Source: Quercus robur
Lineage: Eukaryota > Streptophyta > Magnoliopsida > Fagales > Fagaceae
Reading direction: 5' to 3'
DNA: 64,000 bases
Assembly: GCF_932294415.1 (NCBI RefSeq)
Contig: NC_065542.1
Location: 203,501-267,500 of the forward strand
Below, piece after piece: positions 11,172 through 23,021 of this stretch (position 1 is the first letter of the stretch; the number at the start of each line of letters is the position of its first letter). The notes under the pieces were generated by a model. The model searched no databases. It was given only the letters and a program-made list of their open reading frames with translations, and was not told the origin of the DNA. A program made the position numbers and the translations under genes.

Positions 11172-14100
11172 CAAATTTTTTTGCAATACTTGAACTTTAC
11201 AAGTTCCGCTAGAGTGGGTCTTTTGGACTTCAATTGTAAAATGGGCTTACATATATCATTCAGCCTTTCCGCTGCGGATACAATAAGATGGTTGCTTATG
11301 GTTTTTGAATTTGGGTAAGGATGATAACTGATGAGGATGATGAGACATTTTAATTTGAGTTTGGAACGTGGAGGAGTGGGGAAAGTGTGAGACGTTAGGT
11401 GAAGAGTTGAGAAAAATGTGGATAACAAACCGATGGGATGAGAAATATTAACCACTCATTTGACCTTATTATTTAAAATTTTGTGAGATAATTTTAAAAT
11501 CACACAAAAATCCAGTGCAATATTTTGCAGTAGTTCAAGATTTTTTTTAAAAATTAAGAAAATACATCAACCTGTGTTTTTATTTTATATATATAATTTT
11601 TATTTTGAGAATATAATTTATAAGTAGATAAAGTAATTTAAAAATTAATAGGAGAGTGGTCTTATTTTTTAGGCAATATTTTAGTAGGAGTTAGAGTTGC
11701 ATTTTTACTGGATTGTTCTTTAATTTTGTCTCTACTTAAACATAGGAGTATAGGGGTATTTTTGAACTAAAAAATGAGAAATCCAAATAAAGGAAGTTAC
11801 TTAAATAGTAGTGTATATATATATATTGATGTGAGAGAATAGTAATAAGTTCATAAAAAAAATAATATGAGAAGAAAAAAAGTAAAAAAAATAAAATTAT
11901 TGTAATAAGAGTCCAAATTTAGTAAGAATAAGGTGTAAAATCCATATTTTACACAATCCAATAATAGATTTCCATATCAATTTTTAACTTAAAATAAAAT
12001 TCAATACATCCTGCGACAAACATCTCAAAATAAACTCGTAGTTAAATTGGATTTTTAAATGGATATTAGAATTGATTGAGTATGGTTGTGCCTATTCTTT
12101 AATATATAATATGATGATATAGCATGTTAGAATTGGAGAAGTAAAACTTAGATTTTACACCACATCCTTATAGAATTTAATATCTTGTAATAAATACCGA
12201 ATTATCTAAGTCATAATATAATAAAATAACATTAGATTCTTATATACTATCTTTATATATATTGCAATGGATAACATCTATGAAATCAAAGAGATGAAAA
12301 AAAGATAACAACTTAAAAACACAACTTAATCACATCAATCCAAAGTAGAGTTCCAAATAATACTAAAATTCATCAACTTAAAGTAGAGATGAAAAAAAAA
12401 TGAAAAAAAGAAAAAATTGAGAGAAAGAAAGAGAGATAACCTTATGTGTTATGTACAACTTCCATGTTATATACATTATACAATAATCTAAAATAATATT
12501 ATAAATATAACTTAGTATAAATATCGGTAAAACAACAACCATTGAATGCGTAAAAATAACTAATCATCACGTGGTCCGTCTCTTGAAGTCGGACTACGGT
12601 TAAATGTGAAACTATAAAATAAATAAATAAATAAAATTAAAAATAGTAACAAATATAAGTTTTTACTTTTGAAATGTATAACTTCTTAATCATACATGTG
12701 GTCAGTTTCTTAGAATTGGAGCAAGCACTAAAAGAGTTCTTAGATTTGGGAATCTATAGAGTATTTATCAAACTACTTGATCAAATAGAGAGTAAAACTA
12801 AGAAAACATAGAAGAGAAAAAGAAAGATAGAGGGAATAATGAAAGAATCACAGATATAGATATAGATCTGTTAGTTGTAATAGTGGTGTACTTTTTTGTT
12901 GATGAAAAAGAAAAGTTCAGAGAAAAACAACTTTATTTTGCTGTCAATGGAAAAGTAAGCCAAATTCCTGGGAAAAAAAAAATTTAACAAATGAGCAAAA
13001 TTTTGAAACATTTTTTTTCTTTTTTATAAAATAAATATTCTAAGAGTAGAGCTATTGACACAATACTTTCACAACAAAATCTAGATGGCAAGATGTTAAA
13101 AGTAGGGAAAAAGTAATATTAGTTGTGGGTCAAATAAAAACCAACTACAACTTGCCACTTAACCTTTATTGTTAAATTATTGTAAAAATATTTTGAAACT
13201 GACATTAAAATGATCATATTCAAACATATATCAACTGGATTTAAACAAAATTTAGGGTTAGGGGTTCAAAATTTTATTTTAAGGACTCAAAATTAAAAAA
13301 AAAAATCATATATATATATATATATATAAATACACACATATAATAATAAAAATAAATAAATAAATAAATAAACATTGGCCAGGTTAGGGGTTCATTTGAA
13401 CCCCCTGGCCTAAAGTAACACTATCCCCGAAACTATGTATAGAATAAAATAGCGAATTGTAAATTTATAGTAAGTGAAGGGGAATGAGAAATGCCAAAAG
13501 TAAGGAAAGATAAAGGGATAGAGAAAAAGTGATATTAAGAGATAATAGTAGGGAGATGAAAATGTAAAATGGAGGGGAAAAGTTGGAGAAAGTATAATAT
13601 TATATATGTTGAAAAATTAATAAGAAAAAAAAATAGTTAAAAAAAAGAGAGAGAATGTTGGAAATAGGTGGATAATATGGCCACTGATATGACTCAACAT
13701 GAACGTAGTAATAATAAATATTACGCTTCAGCTTATATATATAATGACAAATAGCATAACACATAATATATACACATACACACAAATCTAGATAATGGAT
13801 ATTCTCAGGACATGCTTAGTGAGGTAAGGTCCCATTCATGGTCTTAAGTAAGAGGCTCAACAACCTTTATATCATGGTCACAAGGAAGGAGGAGGGGGCC
13901 ATGAATAAGAGATCTTATAGGTCCAAGGGAAAGCCAGTGATTATTCCAAAAATTTATAGAATCACCATCCCCCACTACCCACTACATTTGAGATTTTTGG
14001 AAAGTAAATCACGGCCGCTAATTAAAGCTTTCCATGAGTGTGAGTCCTCTTTAGTTATACTAGTAATGGGCCTGCATACGGATAATGCTGTAAGGTTCTA

Positions 14101-14333
14101 TGTGAGAATGTTTTATAAAATATTAAAAATATTTTCAAGTAATTAACATCAAGTAATGTTGTGAACTTTTTTTTTTCTTTTTTTTTAGTCTCAATGTTGC
14201 GAACTTGTGATAACATAAAATGGCTTTTTTTTTTTTTAATTAATGATGTAATACAAAATTAAGGAGATAAAGAATTTAGACTATAGAGTAAATGACATAT
14301 AGATTAGAAGTTAGTTATTATGTGATATAATAA

Positions 14334-14366
<33 letters not shown>

Positions 14367-14891
14367 AATGAGGTATAATAAGTTGATTTTTTATTTAATC
14401 ATATTTTTTGTTTCTTTAATAAATTGGAGTTAGTAAATTTTTTTTTAAAATCATATTAATGTTTTATATATATATATATATATAAATGGCTAAAATGCAA
14501 AACTGCCCCTCTAAATTTCATAAAAATTCATTTCAATCCTCTAACTTTGCATTCAGTCAATTCAGTCCTACAAGTTTAAAAAATGTTCAATCAAGTCCTT
14601 CCATTTGATTCCGTTAGCTATTCCGTTAGTTTCATATTTTTTTTGTTAATTTCTCCATTTAAAAAATCCATAATAAATCCTATCAACTCGATTCTGAGGA
14701 TTGAGGAAGTTATCATTTGGGAAATGACAAAGTTTTAAATATATACCTAAAAAGCCGCCAAGCTTGCTGATTAATGAGGAAAGCCTCAATGATTAATGGG
14801 TGTGTTTTTGAGTTTCATTGTCACTCCATAAATAAGATATGTGAGCTTTGTCAACTTTTTCACATTTGGAAGAAGGGAGAATTGTGGCTGG
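11172..14891. other. Repeat-rich AT spacer; no gene recognised
   Basis: Contains a MITE-like copy near 13050-13205, a palindrome at 13377-13410 (GGGGTTCATTTGAACCCC core), and TA tracts near 13310-13328, 14335-14360 and 14468-14483. Reading frames here are short and lack domain features. Confidence 0.5.
13050..13205. mobile_element. Short MITE, copy a
   Basis: Ends resemble inverted repeats built on CAATACTTTCACAA and TTGTAAAAATATTTTG. The interior AAAAAGTAATATTAGTTGTG is shared with the copy near 17790. Boundaries are approximate. Confidence 0.45.
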
Positions 14892-15812
14892 TGTTAAAGA
14901 TATATATATTAGACATATTAGCCCAATGAAATAGGCCCAAGCCCACTCCTGCTTGTACTAGTAGTTTAAGGTTTAGTCGCTTATATATATATATATACAT
15001 GTTAGGGTTCATTGTAACACAGGAGGTTATTGTACTACACTTTTATACACAATAAAGATGTAGCTCTTAAGGGATTCCTTCGTGGATGTAGGCCGTCAAG
15101 GCTGAACCACGTAACCCTCATGTTCTCGGTGTTCCTATTTTATACTTCTCCTTTCACATCCACTCTAACATACACAACATGGTATAACACATCGCGTTAC
15201 TAATATTAATATTTATTCAACATGATATCAGAGCCATTCTTCTGACTTTCTGGTTCCTGTGGACATCTCCGGCGTTCTTCCACTGCCCTCGCCTTCATCC
15301 AGTAGTCACTGTCAGAAGCGAGTCACCGCCGTCATGCCCACAGTCCCAGCAACTCTCGGATCTCATTGTTCTGCTCATCCAACTGTCAAAGCAAAAGCAT
15401 TGAGTAACAAAATAGATAATCCCGAGAAAAACCCAACCAAGAACAGCCAGAAAACACCTCACACGCGCCTCCATGCGCTGGTTGAAGTTTCTGCCTCACG
15501 AGCACGCGCTCCACGCGTAGCCACGCACCATCAGTATACCTCACGCACCGCATGCGCCAAGACACACGGCCTCCACTTGCCCCACACTCTCACACACGCC
15601 ACTGAAGGTTCTTGACTCCCAGCTTGGATCTCAGCCGCACGCGCCGCCAAGACGACCTTGTCGTCCCCCGATCTACTTGGCCTGAGAATCTGGTGATCAT
15701 ACGAACTCACACGTGCCTACACGCGCCGCTCGGGTATTTGTCTCGCAACCATACACCGTTAACGCCATCACGCACCTTCCACGCGCTGAAGAACTATTGC
15801 TGATGCCATCCG

Positions 15813-15898
15813 ACGTCACCAGATGACGTCACCGGTCCACGTCAGCATGCCTCGCACGCCCTAGTCCACGTCATCAGACACGTCATCTAGCCACGTCA
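15813..15898. promoter_or_regulatory. Cluster of six ACGTCA (TGACG/bZIP-type) motifs
   Basis: ACGTCA starts at 15813, 15826, 15839, 15868, 15880 and 15893; the second is a full palindromic TGACGTCA (15824-15831). TGACG motifs are the known core site of plant TGA-type bZIP factors. The cluster sits inside the LTR element, not at a gene promoter, so function is inferred only. Confidence 0.5.
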
Positions 15899-15938
15899 GC
15901 AGTGTCGCCTTGTCAGCACTACATCACCTAGCTGATTG

Positions 15939-16043
15939 TTGACCTGGCCGACCCGACCTAGACCACCCGGATCTGATCTATGAGCATTGATTGTTGACTT
16001 GACTAGGATCCGTTGACTTTGACTTTTGCATTGACTTTTGACC
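15939..16043 (+). promoter_or_regulatory. Cluster of seven W-boxes (TTGACC/T)
   Basis: TTGACC or TTGACT occurs at 15939, 15994, 15999, 16013, 16019, 16031 and 16038, all on the plus strand. This is the core WRKY-binding motif. The density (seven in 105 bp) is far above chance, although part of it reflects a short local repeat TTGACTTT. Confidence 0.5.
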
Positions 16044-16351
16044 AAAAGTTAAAATTTCCGAAAGGGTCTATCTTGCTCAGTTTTTCGCGTAGATTCTAAT
16101 TTCGACCTCCGTTTCTTCATTTGAAGCTCCAAAATTGGTCAATTGGCATATTCTTCATTGTGGTTTCTTCAAAAGGCATTATTCATGGCATCTCTAAGTA
16201 ATCTTCTTATGCTTGTCCAACCTCAAGCCGTCATCGAGCTTCCGCCTTGAGTTTGAGGGAGGGTGTTAGAGATATATATTAGACATATTAGCCCAATGAA
16301 ATAGGCCCAAGCCCACTCCTACTTGTACTAGTAGTTTAGGGTTTAGTCGCC

Positions 16352-16385
<34 letters not shown>

Positions 16386-16615
16386 CATGTTGGGGTTCAT
16401 TGTAACATAGGAGGTTATTGTATTACACTCTTATACACAATAAAGATGTAGCCCTTAAGGGATTCATTCGTAAATGTAGGCCGTCAAGGCTAAACCACGT
16501 AACCATCGTGTTCTCGGTGTTCCTATTCTATGCTTCTCCTTTCGCATCCACTCTAGCATACACAACATGGTATAACACATCGTGTTACTAATATTAATAT
16601 TTATTTAACAGCTGG

Positions 16616-17066
16616 CATGTGGTAGTATGTGATAGGGGTGGGGACAACTTTAATGAGGGATAATCTACCTGGCATAGACAACAAACTAGGTTGTGATGCA
16701 GGATGCAGAAGCTGATGCAAGATCGATGCGGAAGCAACAAGAAGTAGAAGTTTCTAGGAAAGAATTTCACAAACATATACATTTCGATTAGAATTTATAT
16801 CTTGTATATAAAAAAAGAAAATAGAAAACAAATGGTTTAGAACTTTTAGAATCCAGGCAGTCAAGTACGAATATTTGCCATGATGTGCAATCAACTAACA
16901 GTCGTTATAATCTCTTCCCCTTCGATGTAGGAGTTTTGTTTTAGTTAGTGAAAAGATACTCCCTATTTATTAATTAAGGTTACTACTTTGATACTCTCTA
17001 AGCCATGATGAGAACATGAATATCTACATTTCCGGAAAAAAAGGATTGGGCTTACTAGGCATATAA
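16616..17066. other. Spacer between the LTR element and a Tourist-like MITE
   Basis: No gene, RNA or repeat boundary is recognised in this AT-rich segment. Confidence 0.5.
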
Positions 17067-17590
17067 AGGCATGTTTGGTAGACTGTAATAGGTGCTGTAA
17101 TGTAATAGTTATTCCTATGGTTTAGTTATTCTTTAGTTTGGTTATGTTTTTATTACAAGGAATAATCATTCTATATGAATAGCTATTCTTCAAAATAAGG
17201 AATAATTAGTTTCAAAAAAAAAAAATAAGGAATAATTATTCCTCTTTAAAAGGTTGTATTAGCTATTCCTTAGTAAGTGAAATAATTTTAAAACTTAACA
17301 TATTTCCAAGTAAACAAACTTTCCATATACATCTAATAATTATAAAAATAAAATAAAAAATCATAAAAAATAACACATATCTCTCTTAAATTTAAAAATA
17401 ACAATTTTTAAAGAAATATAATTGTATGAGTAAGAAATTTCCTAAAATAAATGTTAAGTTTCATTCTAATGTTATAACTTGCAACCAAACTAATGAATAG
17501 GTTTAGTTATTACATTACAACACATTTTATTCCTAGTAATAAAGATTATAATTCCTGTCGTAATCCTCATTCAGTGTACCAAACGTACCC
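17067..17590. mobile_element. Tourist/PIF-Harbinger-like MITE
   Basis: The left end AGGCATGTTTGGTAGACTG and the right end (reverse complement GGGTACGTTTGGTACACTG) form imperfect TIRs. TAA lies directly outside each end (17064-17066 and 17591-17593), the typical PIF/Harbinger target size. The interior is AT-rich with no coding. Superfamily assignment rests on TIR and target site only. Confidence 0.65.
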
Positions 17591-18276
17591 TAAATCTTGA
17601 GGTGATTCTCAGGAAAAATAAAAAATAAAAATCCTTTACTAGTATAATTTTTTTTTTCCCTCTAAAGAATCTTGAGTTATGTGCAGCTAATTGTTTGGGA
17701 TTCTGAAAGAATTCATAGGATTTATAAAAGATTATCCGCAACAAACTACTATTTAGTGATTAGTAAAAATATGGCCAAAAAAAAAATAAATAATGCTAGA
17801 AACACAAACTTTTTTACAAAAAATTTTATAAACTGCTATGTAGTGAGTGGTTATCAGTAAATGAAAAAGTAATGTTAGTGTTGGATCTAAATGAAAACCA
17901 ATAAAAAATTCCTTCAATAATGATTTGTAAAATAGTTTGTACATATAGTATTACTTAAAAATAAATAAATAAATAAACTCTTATACTATGAAGTCTAGGA
18001 TTATAGCAATTCTAGAGTATAAATACGTCAAACGGTAATAAATGGTTTTGAAAATCCTATCTTATTTGGGATGTTAATCATAATTATTGTTAGACATTAC
18101 ACAGATTTGCCGGTCACAGAATCATGATCTGTTAGTAAACGTATCTCCATTCTCCAGTAATCTATGCAGAAAAATCAGTATAAGTTATATTGAACTTATC
18201 CAAATATGGATAGAAACAAATGATGATATCATTTATAACGCTGATTATTTCTTGCTCCTAAAGAAGATAGCATCCT
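17591..18276. other. Fructokinase upstream region with a short MITE-like copy
   Basis: A copy of the short MITE (copy b) lies near 17790-17950, with ends around ACAAACTTTTTTACAA and TTGTAAAATAGTTTG. No gene is recognised; the right part is the fructokinase promoter. Confidence 0.45.
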
Positions 18277-18284
18277 TATAAAAA
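18277..18284 (+). promoter_or_regulatory. TATA box of the fructokinase gene
   Basis: TATAAAAA lies 73 bases before the fructokinase ATG. The position fits a short 5' leader of about 40-45 bases. Confidence 0.6.
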
Positions 18285-18356
18285 GCCCGTGTGCCCTCAT
18301 AAACTAAAGGATTTATTATCAAAAAAAGAAGAAGAAAGAGTTGAGAGAAGAAGAAG

Positions 18357-20814
18357 ATGACGATCTCAGAAACGAGTTCATCATCCGCCATCGTGTCATT
18401 CGGTGAGATGCTCATTGATTTTGTGCCTGACATAGCTGGAGTTTCCTTAGCCGAGTCTACTGGTTTCCTCAAAGCACCTGGGGGTGCTCCTGCCAATGTT
18501 GCTTGTGCCATAACTAAGCTTGGTGGTAGCTCTGCCTTTATTGGCAAGGTTCTCCCCATATCTTCTTCTTGTTTTGTTATTATTATTTCTTGATTTTTAT
18601 AAACTATACATATAATATAATATGATAGTAGTTAATTATAATAAACATGTAAATATAAGATCTTTTTCTTTTTCTTTTTCTTTTTCTTTTTTAATTTAAT
18701 CTTAATGTATATCAGGGGCGGAGCCAGAGGGGGGCGAGAGGGGGCACCTGCCCCCCCTGACTCCACCTAAAATGTCCATTATACTTATGTAAAGTTGATT
18801 TAGCTCCTAACATAATAGAAAAACAAAGAAACAGTTTCCCTAAACCAACAGTACAAGATATGAAATAAATAATAAAATAACAAATCTTCCAATTGAGAAA
18901 GTTTAGAGACACAATAAAATCTCACAATATTTTCACAATACTCTTATTTTTAGTTGAAATGAATTCCAGAATAATTTATTTTATTTTATTTTGACCAATG
19001 ATGTACTAACACCTTAATTTATTGTAAAAATATTGTGAAATTTTATAGTGTTACTAAAACAATTCCTCCCACTTTAAACAATCTGACACAAAAATAATTG
19101 CCACCAAACAAAACTTGTTAAAGCTGTTTACACTTTTGACCAATTATAACTCTTTTTATCTTTTATTTTTTTCACTTATCTAATAATAATGTCTTGTATG
19201 GTACTAAAGCATTAAAATGTCCATTACTTTTTTATCCTTCATCTCTTCCATTTTCATAGTTTCAAAATTTGAGTCTCTCCATAAATCCAAAATTTAAATA
19301 ATTAAAAGAATAGAGAAAAGTTGAAATTTATTTTCTCAATTTATTTTGAGTAATCAAATTAGATTTCTAAACTTTATGTATAGATTAATCTCTTACTTTG
19401 ATGATTGATTGCCAATTAATAACTATGAATTAGATGTTTTACAATTGTTTATTTATCTTACAATTGTCAATTAATAATTTTAGTTTTTTTTTTTATTATT
19501 ATATTATTATTGTCTTTTGATCGTGCCCCCCTAAACTAAAATCTTGGCTCCGCCACTGATGTATATATATTTTTTATGTGAGGATGATGTTTAATTTTGT
19601 CTACTTTAGTTTGGAGATGACGAGTTTGGGCACATGCTAGTGGATATCTTGAAGAAGAACGATGTGAACACAGATGGGGTGTGTTTTGATGAACATGCAC
19701 GAACTGCATTGGCCTTTGTAACATTGAAGAAGAATGGGGAGAGGGAGTTCATGTTTTATAGAAACCCCAGTGCAGACATGCTGCTAAAAGAGTCGGAGTT
19801 AAATTTGGGTCTCATCAAGCAGGCCAAGATATTCCATTACGGATCCATAAGCCTGATATCTGAGCCATGCAAGTCTGCTCACCTGGCAGCCATGAAAGCT
19901 GCTAAGGAAGCCGGCATTCTGCTTTCATATGATCCGAACGTCCGCTTACCTCTCTGGCCTTCTCCTCATGCTGCTAGAGATGGAATCAAGAGCATCTGGA
20001 ATCAAGCTGATTTCATCAAGGTATTCTATCTTTTCTATTCCATTAGAGTGCTTCTTCTTTTTTTTTTCACATTAATAGCAATAATGCAATTATATTGTTT
20101 TTGTATTAAATCAGCTAAGTTAAATGAATACAACCCATTGGCATTTAATCATTCTCAAATTGACTAGGGTTGATTGTTTTCTTATCGAATTAGGGAGGTC
20201 AAACCTATATACTATTCTTAGGTGCATTAATATATTAAGTTCCCAAACATTTAATTACATTAAATTTAAAGATAATACTATCTGTGGTCAATGCAGCCAT
20301 GTGTACCAAAGTTTTGCTCTTGAATTAGATATAGCCCACTGATAATTTGTCAGATAGGATAAAAAAGTAATAGTAGACCTTCTTAACGATGCATCGAATA
20401 GTACGTAGTAGCTTCATATTCAATTAGGTTTACTGGTAAGTTGTTCAATATGATAGGATTAGGATTTGATACCTGGACTTGCAAGGATGCATCAGATAGT
20501 AACATTAAAATTATCTTCTAATAAATAAATCCATCAATATATAGTTGTTTAGTTAACTTATTTTAGGTGATAAAATAATTCCGTGTCTGTAATTGGTGGT
20601 ATAGGTGAGTGATGATGAGGTTCAATTCCTCACACAAGAAGATCCTGAGAAGGAAGATAATGTTCTGACCCTATGGCATGATAACCTCAAGCTGCTTGTT
20701 GTCACTGATGGAGAGAAGGGATGTAGATACTTCACCAAGGTATTATTATTATTATTATTAATTATTTATTTATTCTTTCTTGTTTCTAGAAACAGGGCCT
20801 TCACACTTTTAGAA

Positions 20815-20850
<36 letters not shown>

Positions 20851-21358
20851 TACATTTATGAAAAGGGTTTACTCTTACACCATTGATTTGTACCTTAAAG
20901 AAGCTCCCTCCCTCTTTATTCTCATATCCATAAGATATTCACGTCCTGTTAATCTATTGTATTTCAAATTGATCCAGCTATCTTTTCGTCTAAACATATA
21001 ATGTATGAATACAGAGTTTTAAAGGAAAGGTGAGTGGGTTCTCGGTGAAAACTGTTGACACAACTGGTGCTGGGGATGCTTTTGTTGGTGCACTTCTGGT
21101 TTCTATCGCCAAAGATACTAACATCTTTCGTGTAATCATTCTTTATCCCTTTACTTTAACCTTAGTTGGTTTCATTATTTTTCATTTCAGCATTAGTTCT
21201 AACTTAATTTTGTTACTTCTGCATAGGATGAAGCAAAACTTAGAGAGGCTCTGACATTTGCAAATGCATGTGGAGCAATTTGTACAACAAAGAAGGGAGC
21301 AATTCCAGCTCTTCCATCCGCCTCCAATGCTCATGAGCTCATGTCTAAGGCTAAATAG
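18357..21358 (+). CDS. FRK: Fructokinase (PfkB family), five exons
   Basis: Exons 18357-18548, 19610-20020, 20605-20739, 21015-21131 and 21227-21358 are joined at codon boundaries by GT-AG introns and give 328 residues, the usual length of plant fructokinases. The enzyme phosphorylates fructose to fructose-6-phosphate with ATP. The N-terminal GEMLIDFVP and the [16 protein letters not shown] region (residues about 42-58) form the sugar-binding PfkB signature 1. [12 protein letters not shown] (about 261-272) is signature 2; its GAGD holds the catalytic aspartate (about 267) and the anion hole. The ending LMSKAK matches cytosolic isoforms, and no plastid transit peptide is present. Intron 1 is 1,061 bp, of which 846 bp is a hAT-type insertion. 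All key residues are present, so the gene looks functional. Confidence 0.96.
18713..19558. mobile_element. hAT-type non-autonomous element in fructokinase intron 1
   Basis: Ends CAGGGGCGGAGCCA and (reverse complement) CAGTGGCGGAGCCA form a 14 bp TIR with one mismatch. The 8 bp ATGTATAT is duplicated at 18705-18712 and 19559-19566, diagnostic of hAT. The 846 bp interior has no transposase. It contains a second, nested MITE-like copy near 18905-19065. Confidence 0.9.
18905..19065. mobile_element. Short MITE, copy c, nested in the hAT element
   Basis: AAAATCTCACAATATTTTCA on the left is mirrored by TATTGTGAAATTTTATAG on the right, giving inverted ends of about 30 bp. It is related to the copies near 13050, 17790 and 51685. 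Boundaries are approximate. Confidence 0.55.
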
Positions 21359-21447
21359 GCCGAAAACATTTCCTTTATCATTCGCCTTCGAATAATTCCG
21401 GTTTGTCTAAGGATGGATAATAAGTATTTTTTTTTTTTAATTTTCGG

Positions 21448-21488
<41 letters not shown>

Positions 21489-23021
21489 GGATAATTATCC
21501 ATATAACTCTAGAGAGAATCATTTTAGAAAGATTTTCGATGTCTATTCCGTCACACTGCCACTTAGTGTTGGGTAAATTTACATGTTTGTGTGAGTGGCT
21601 ATGCCTTTCATATGTTATCATCGTTGCCAATGATCTTGTATTCATGTGATCGAAAATCTTTCGTGAATCTATCAAATATCAATGACCTTGTAAGTAATAG
21701 TTTTGGTATGATCATACCGAAAGTAGATGTTTGGTGCCAATAACATGAATACTGTGGATGCATGTTGAGGGCTTTGATACGCAGGGGATAATGAACTCAC
21801 GTAATCATGGGCTTAACTCAGGGTGAAGTGCTGAGAATCCTCACAAGTCACAACTTAGGCACGAAGACCCCTTACAATGGGCGTGCCTCTTCTATTTCTA
21901 TTTTTCAGTCCAAGTGCCATTTTTGTTACTTATTTTAATAAAACCCCTTTTTGGAGGAGGATGAATTGTTGTGTGGTGGACTATTTTAGAATGATATATA
22001 ATTGGAGGACATGCATGACTAATGTTTAATAGGTAATGTTTAACAACAATACCTTCAAAGAACTTTCATAATAAAGACTCATACATGTTTCTCAATTGTA
22101 GCAATCAAGTCCAATAAAAATCCACATCCTAACGAAATGGAATGTTAGAGCACTCCGTTAAAGCATTTGACAAGTTGTGGTGGTGTTCATGTCAGGTAAG
22201 ACAAACAGAAAACTAACATAAATTAATCTCACGTAGTTAAATTGAGGGTATTGATTAACGATAATTGAAGTTCAAATTTATTGTCCCGTCACTTCGGCCT
22301 GTGTGAGCTTTAGTGCAAAATGGAATGGTGTTGAAGGCCTCTCTATTTCACACAACCGCGCACACAATTTGAACTCAGATCGTGACTACGTGAAAGATAG
22401 AATGTGTAATAAACACCACTCATCTAAGAATTGTTTGTATTGGACTGGAGCGCTAATATAAGGACTTGTTTTATTGATTACTTATTAGAAGTACAGGGAC
22501 TAAACTAAAACATTTAAGTTTTTGACTGCTAAAATTTGATTTTACCGACTTCTGGTCTGATTTCACATCTGGTAAGAAATCCCCAATAAAGCAGTTTGAT
22601 GTCTTCCTGCCTGTTCCCCATCCCATGCAACAAAACACACCATGAATTTCCTTCTGTTCATCCCGTATTGGCAACCAGATTTACTGACTACACAGACAAG
22701 ACACCTGGAAATGTTATAAAGCTAATTTGACAGCGCGTCTAAAAGACATCAAAAAAATAGAACCCGAAAAGATGATGCAGAAAAATAATCTGTTCAAACT
22801 AAACCCCTTCCTCAAATGCAACAATTTTATACAGTCTGCTGTGTACATCAGCAAAGCTACATTTTCTTTTATCATTTTTCCCTATAATTCAATGCAAATG
22901 AACCAGAAGCTGTGCTGTTTTACAAGGGAGTAATTACGCCAAACTATGAATGTGATTTACAATTTAAAAAATAACAAAATGAAATTTGCACATCCTAACA
23001 ACAATTATGGTTATAATAATG
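21359..23021. other. Convergent 3' flanks of fructokinase and CLPX
   Basis: Contains a (CT)n tract at 21453-21481, probably within the fructokinase 3' UTR. The two genes converge here. No further gene or RNA is recognised. Confidence 0.5.

Larger units (their letters stand above)
14892..16610 (+). mobile_element. Small non-autonomous LTR retrotransposon (TRIM/LARD-like), complete
   Basis: Two LTRs, 14892-15222 and 16264-16610, start TGTTA and end TCAACA or TTAACA. They differ mainly in TA-tract length and a few substitutions. A 5 bp target duplication GCTGG flanks the element (14887-14891 and 16611-16615). Right after the 5' LTR, TGATATCAGAGCC (15223-15235) matches the initiator-Met tRNA primer site with one mismatch. 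A purine tract GTTTGAGGGAGGG (16251-16263) abuts the 3' LTR. The internal region is only about 1.04 kb and encodes no protease, integrase or RT. A Pro/Ser/Ala-rich frame at 15259-15615 is its longest and has no recognised domain. The interior is clearly more GC-rich than its surroundings and carries the motif clusters listed separately. Confidence 0.93.

Noticed and set aside
15612-15803. Short GC-rich open frame after the 15259-15615 frame
   Set aside because: It lies inside the non-autonomous LTR element, has no domain or start context, and follows from high GC content.
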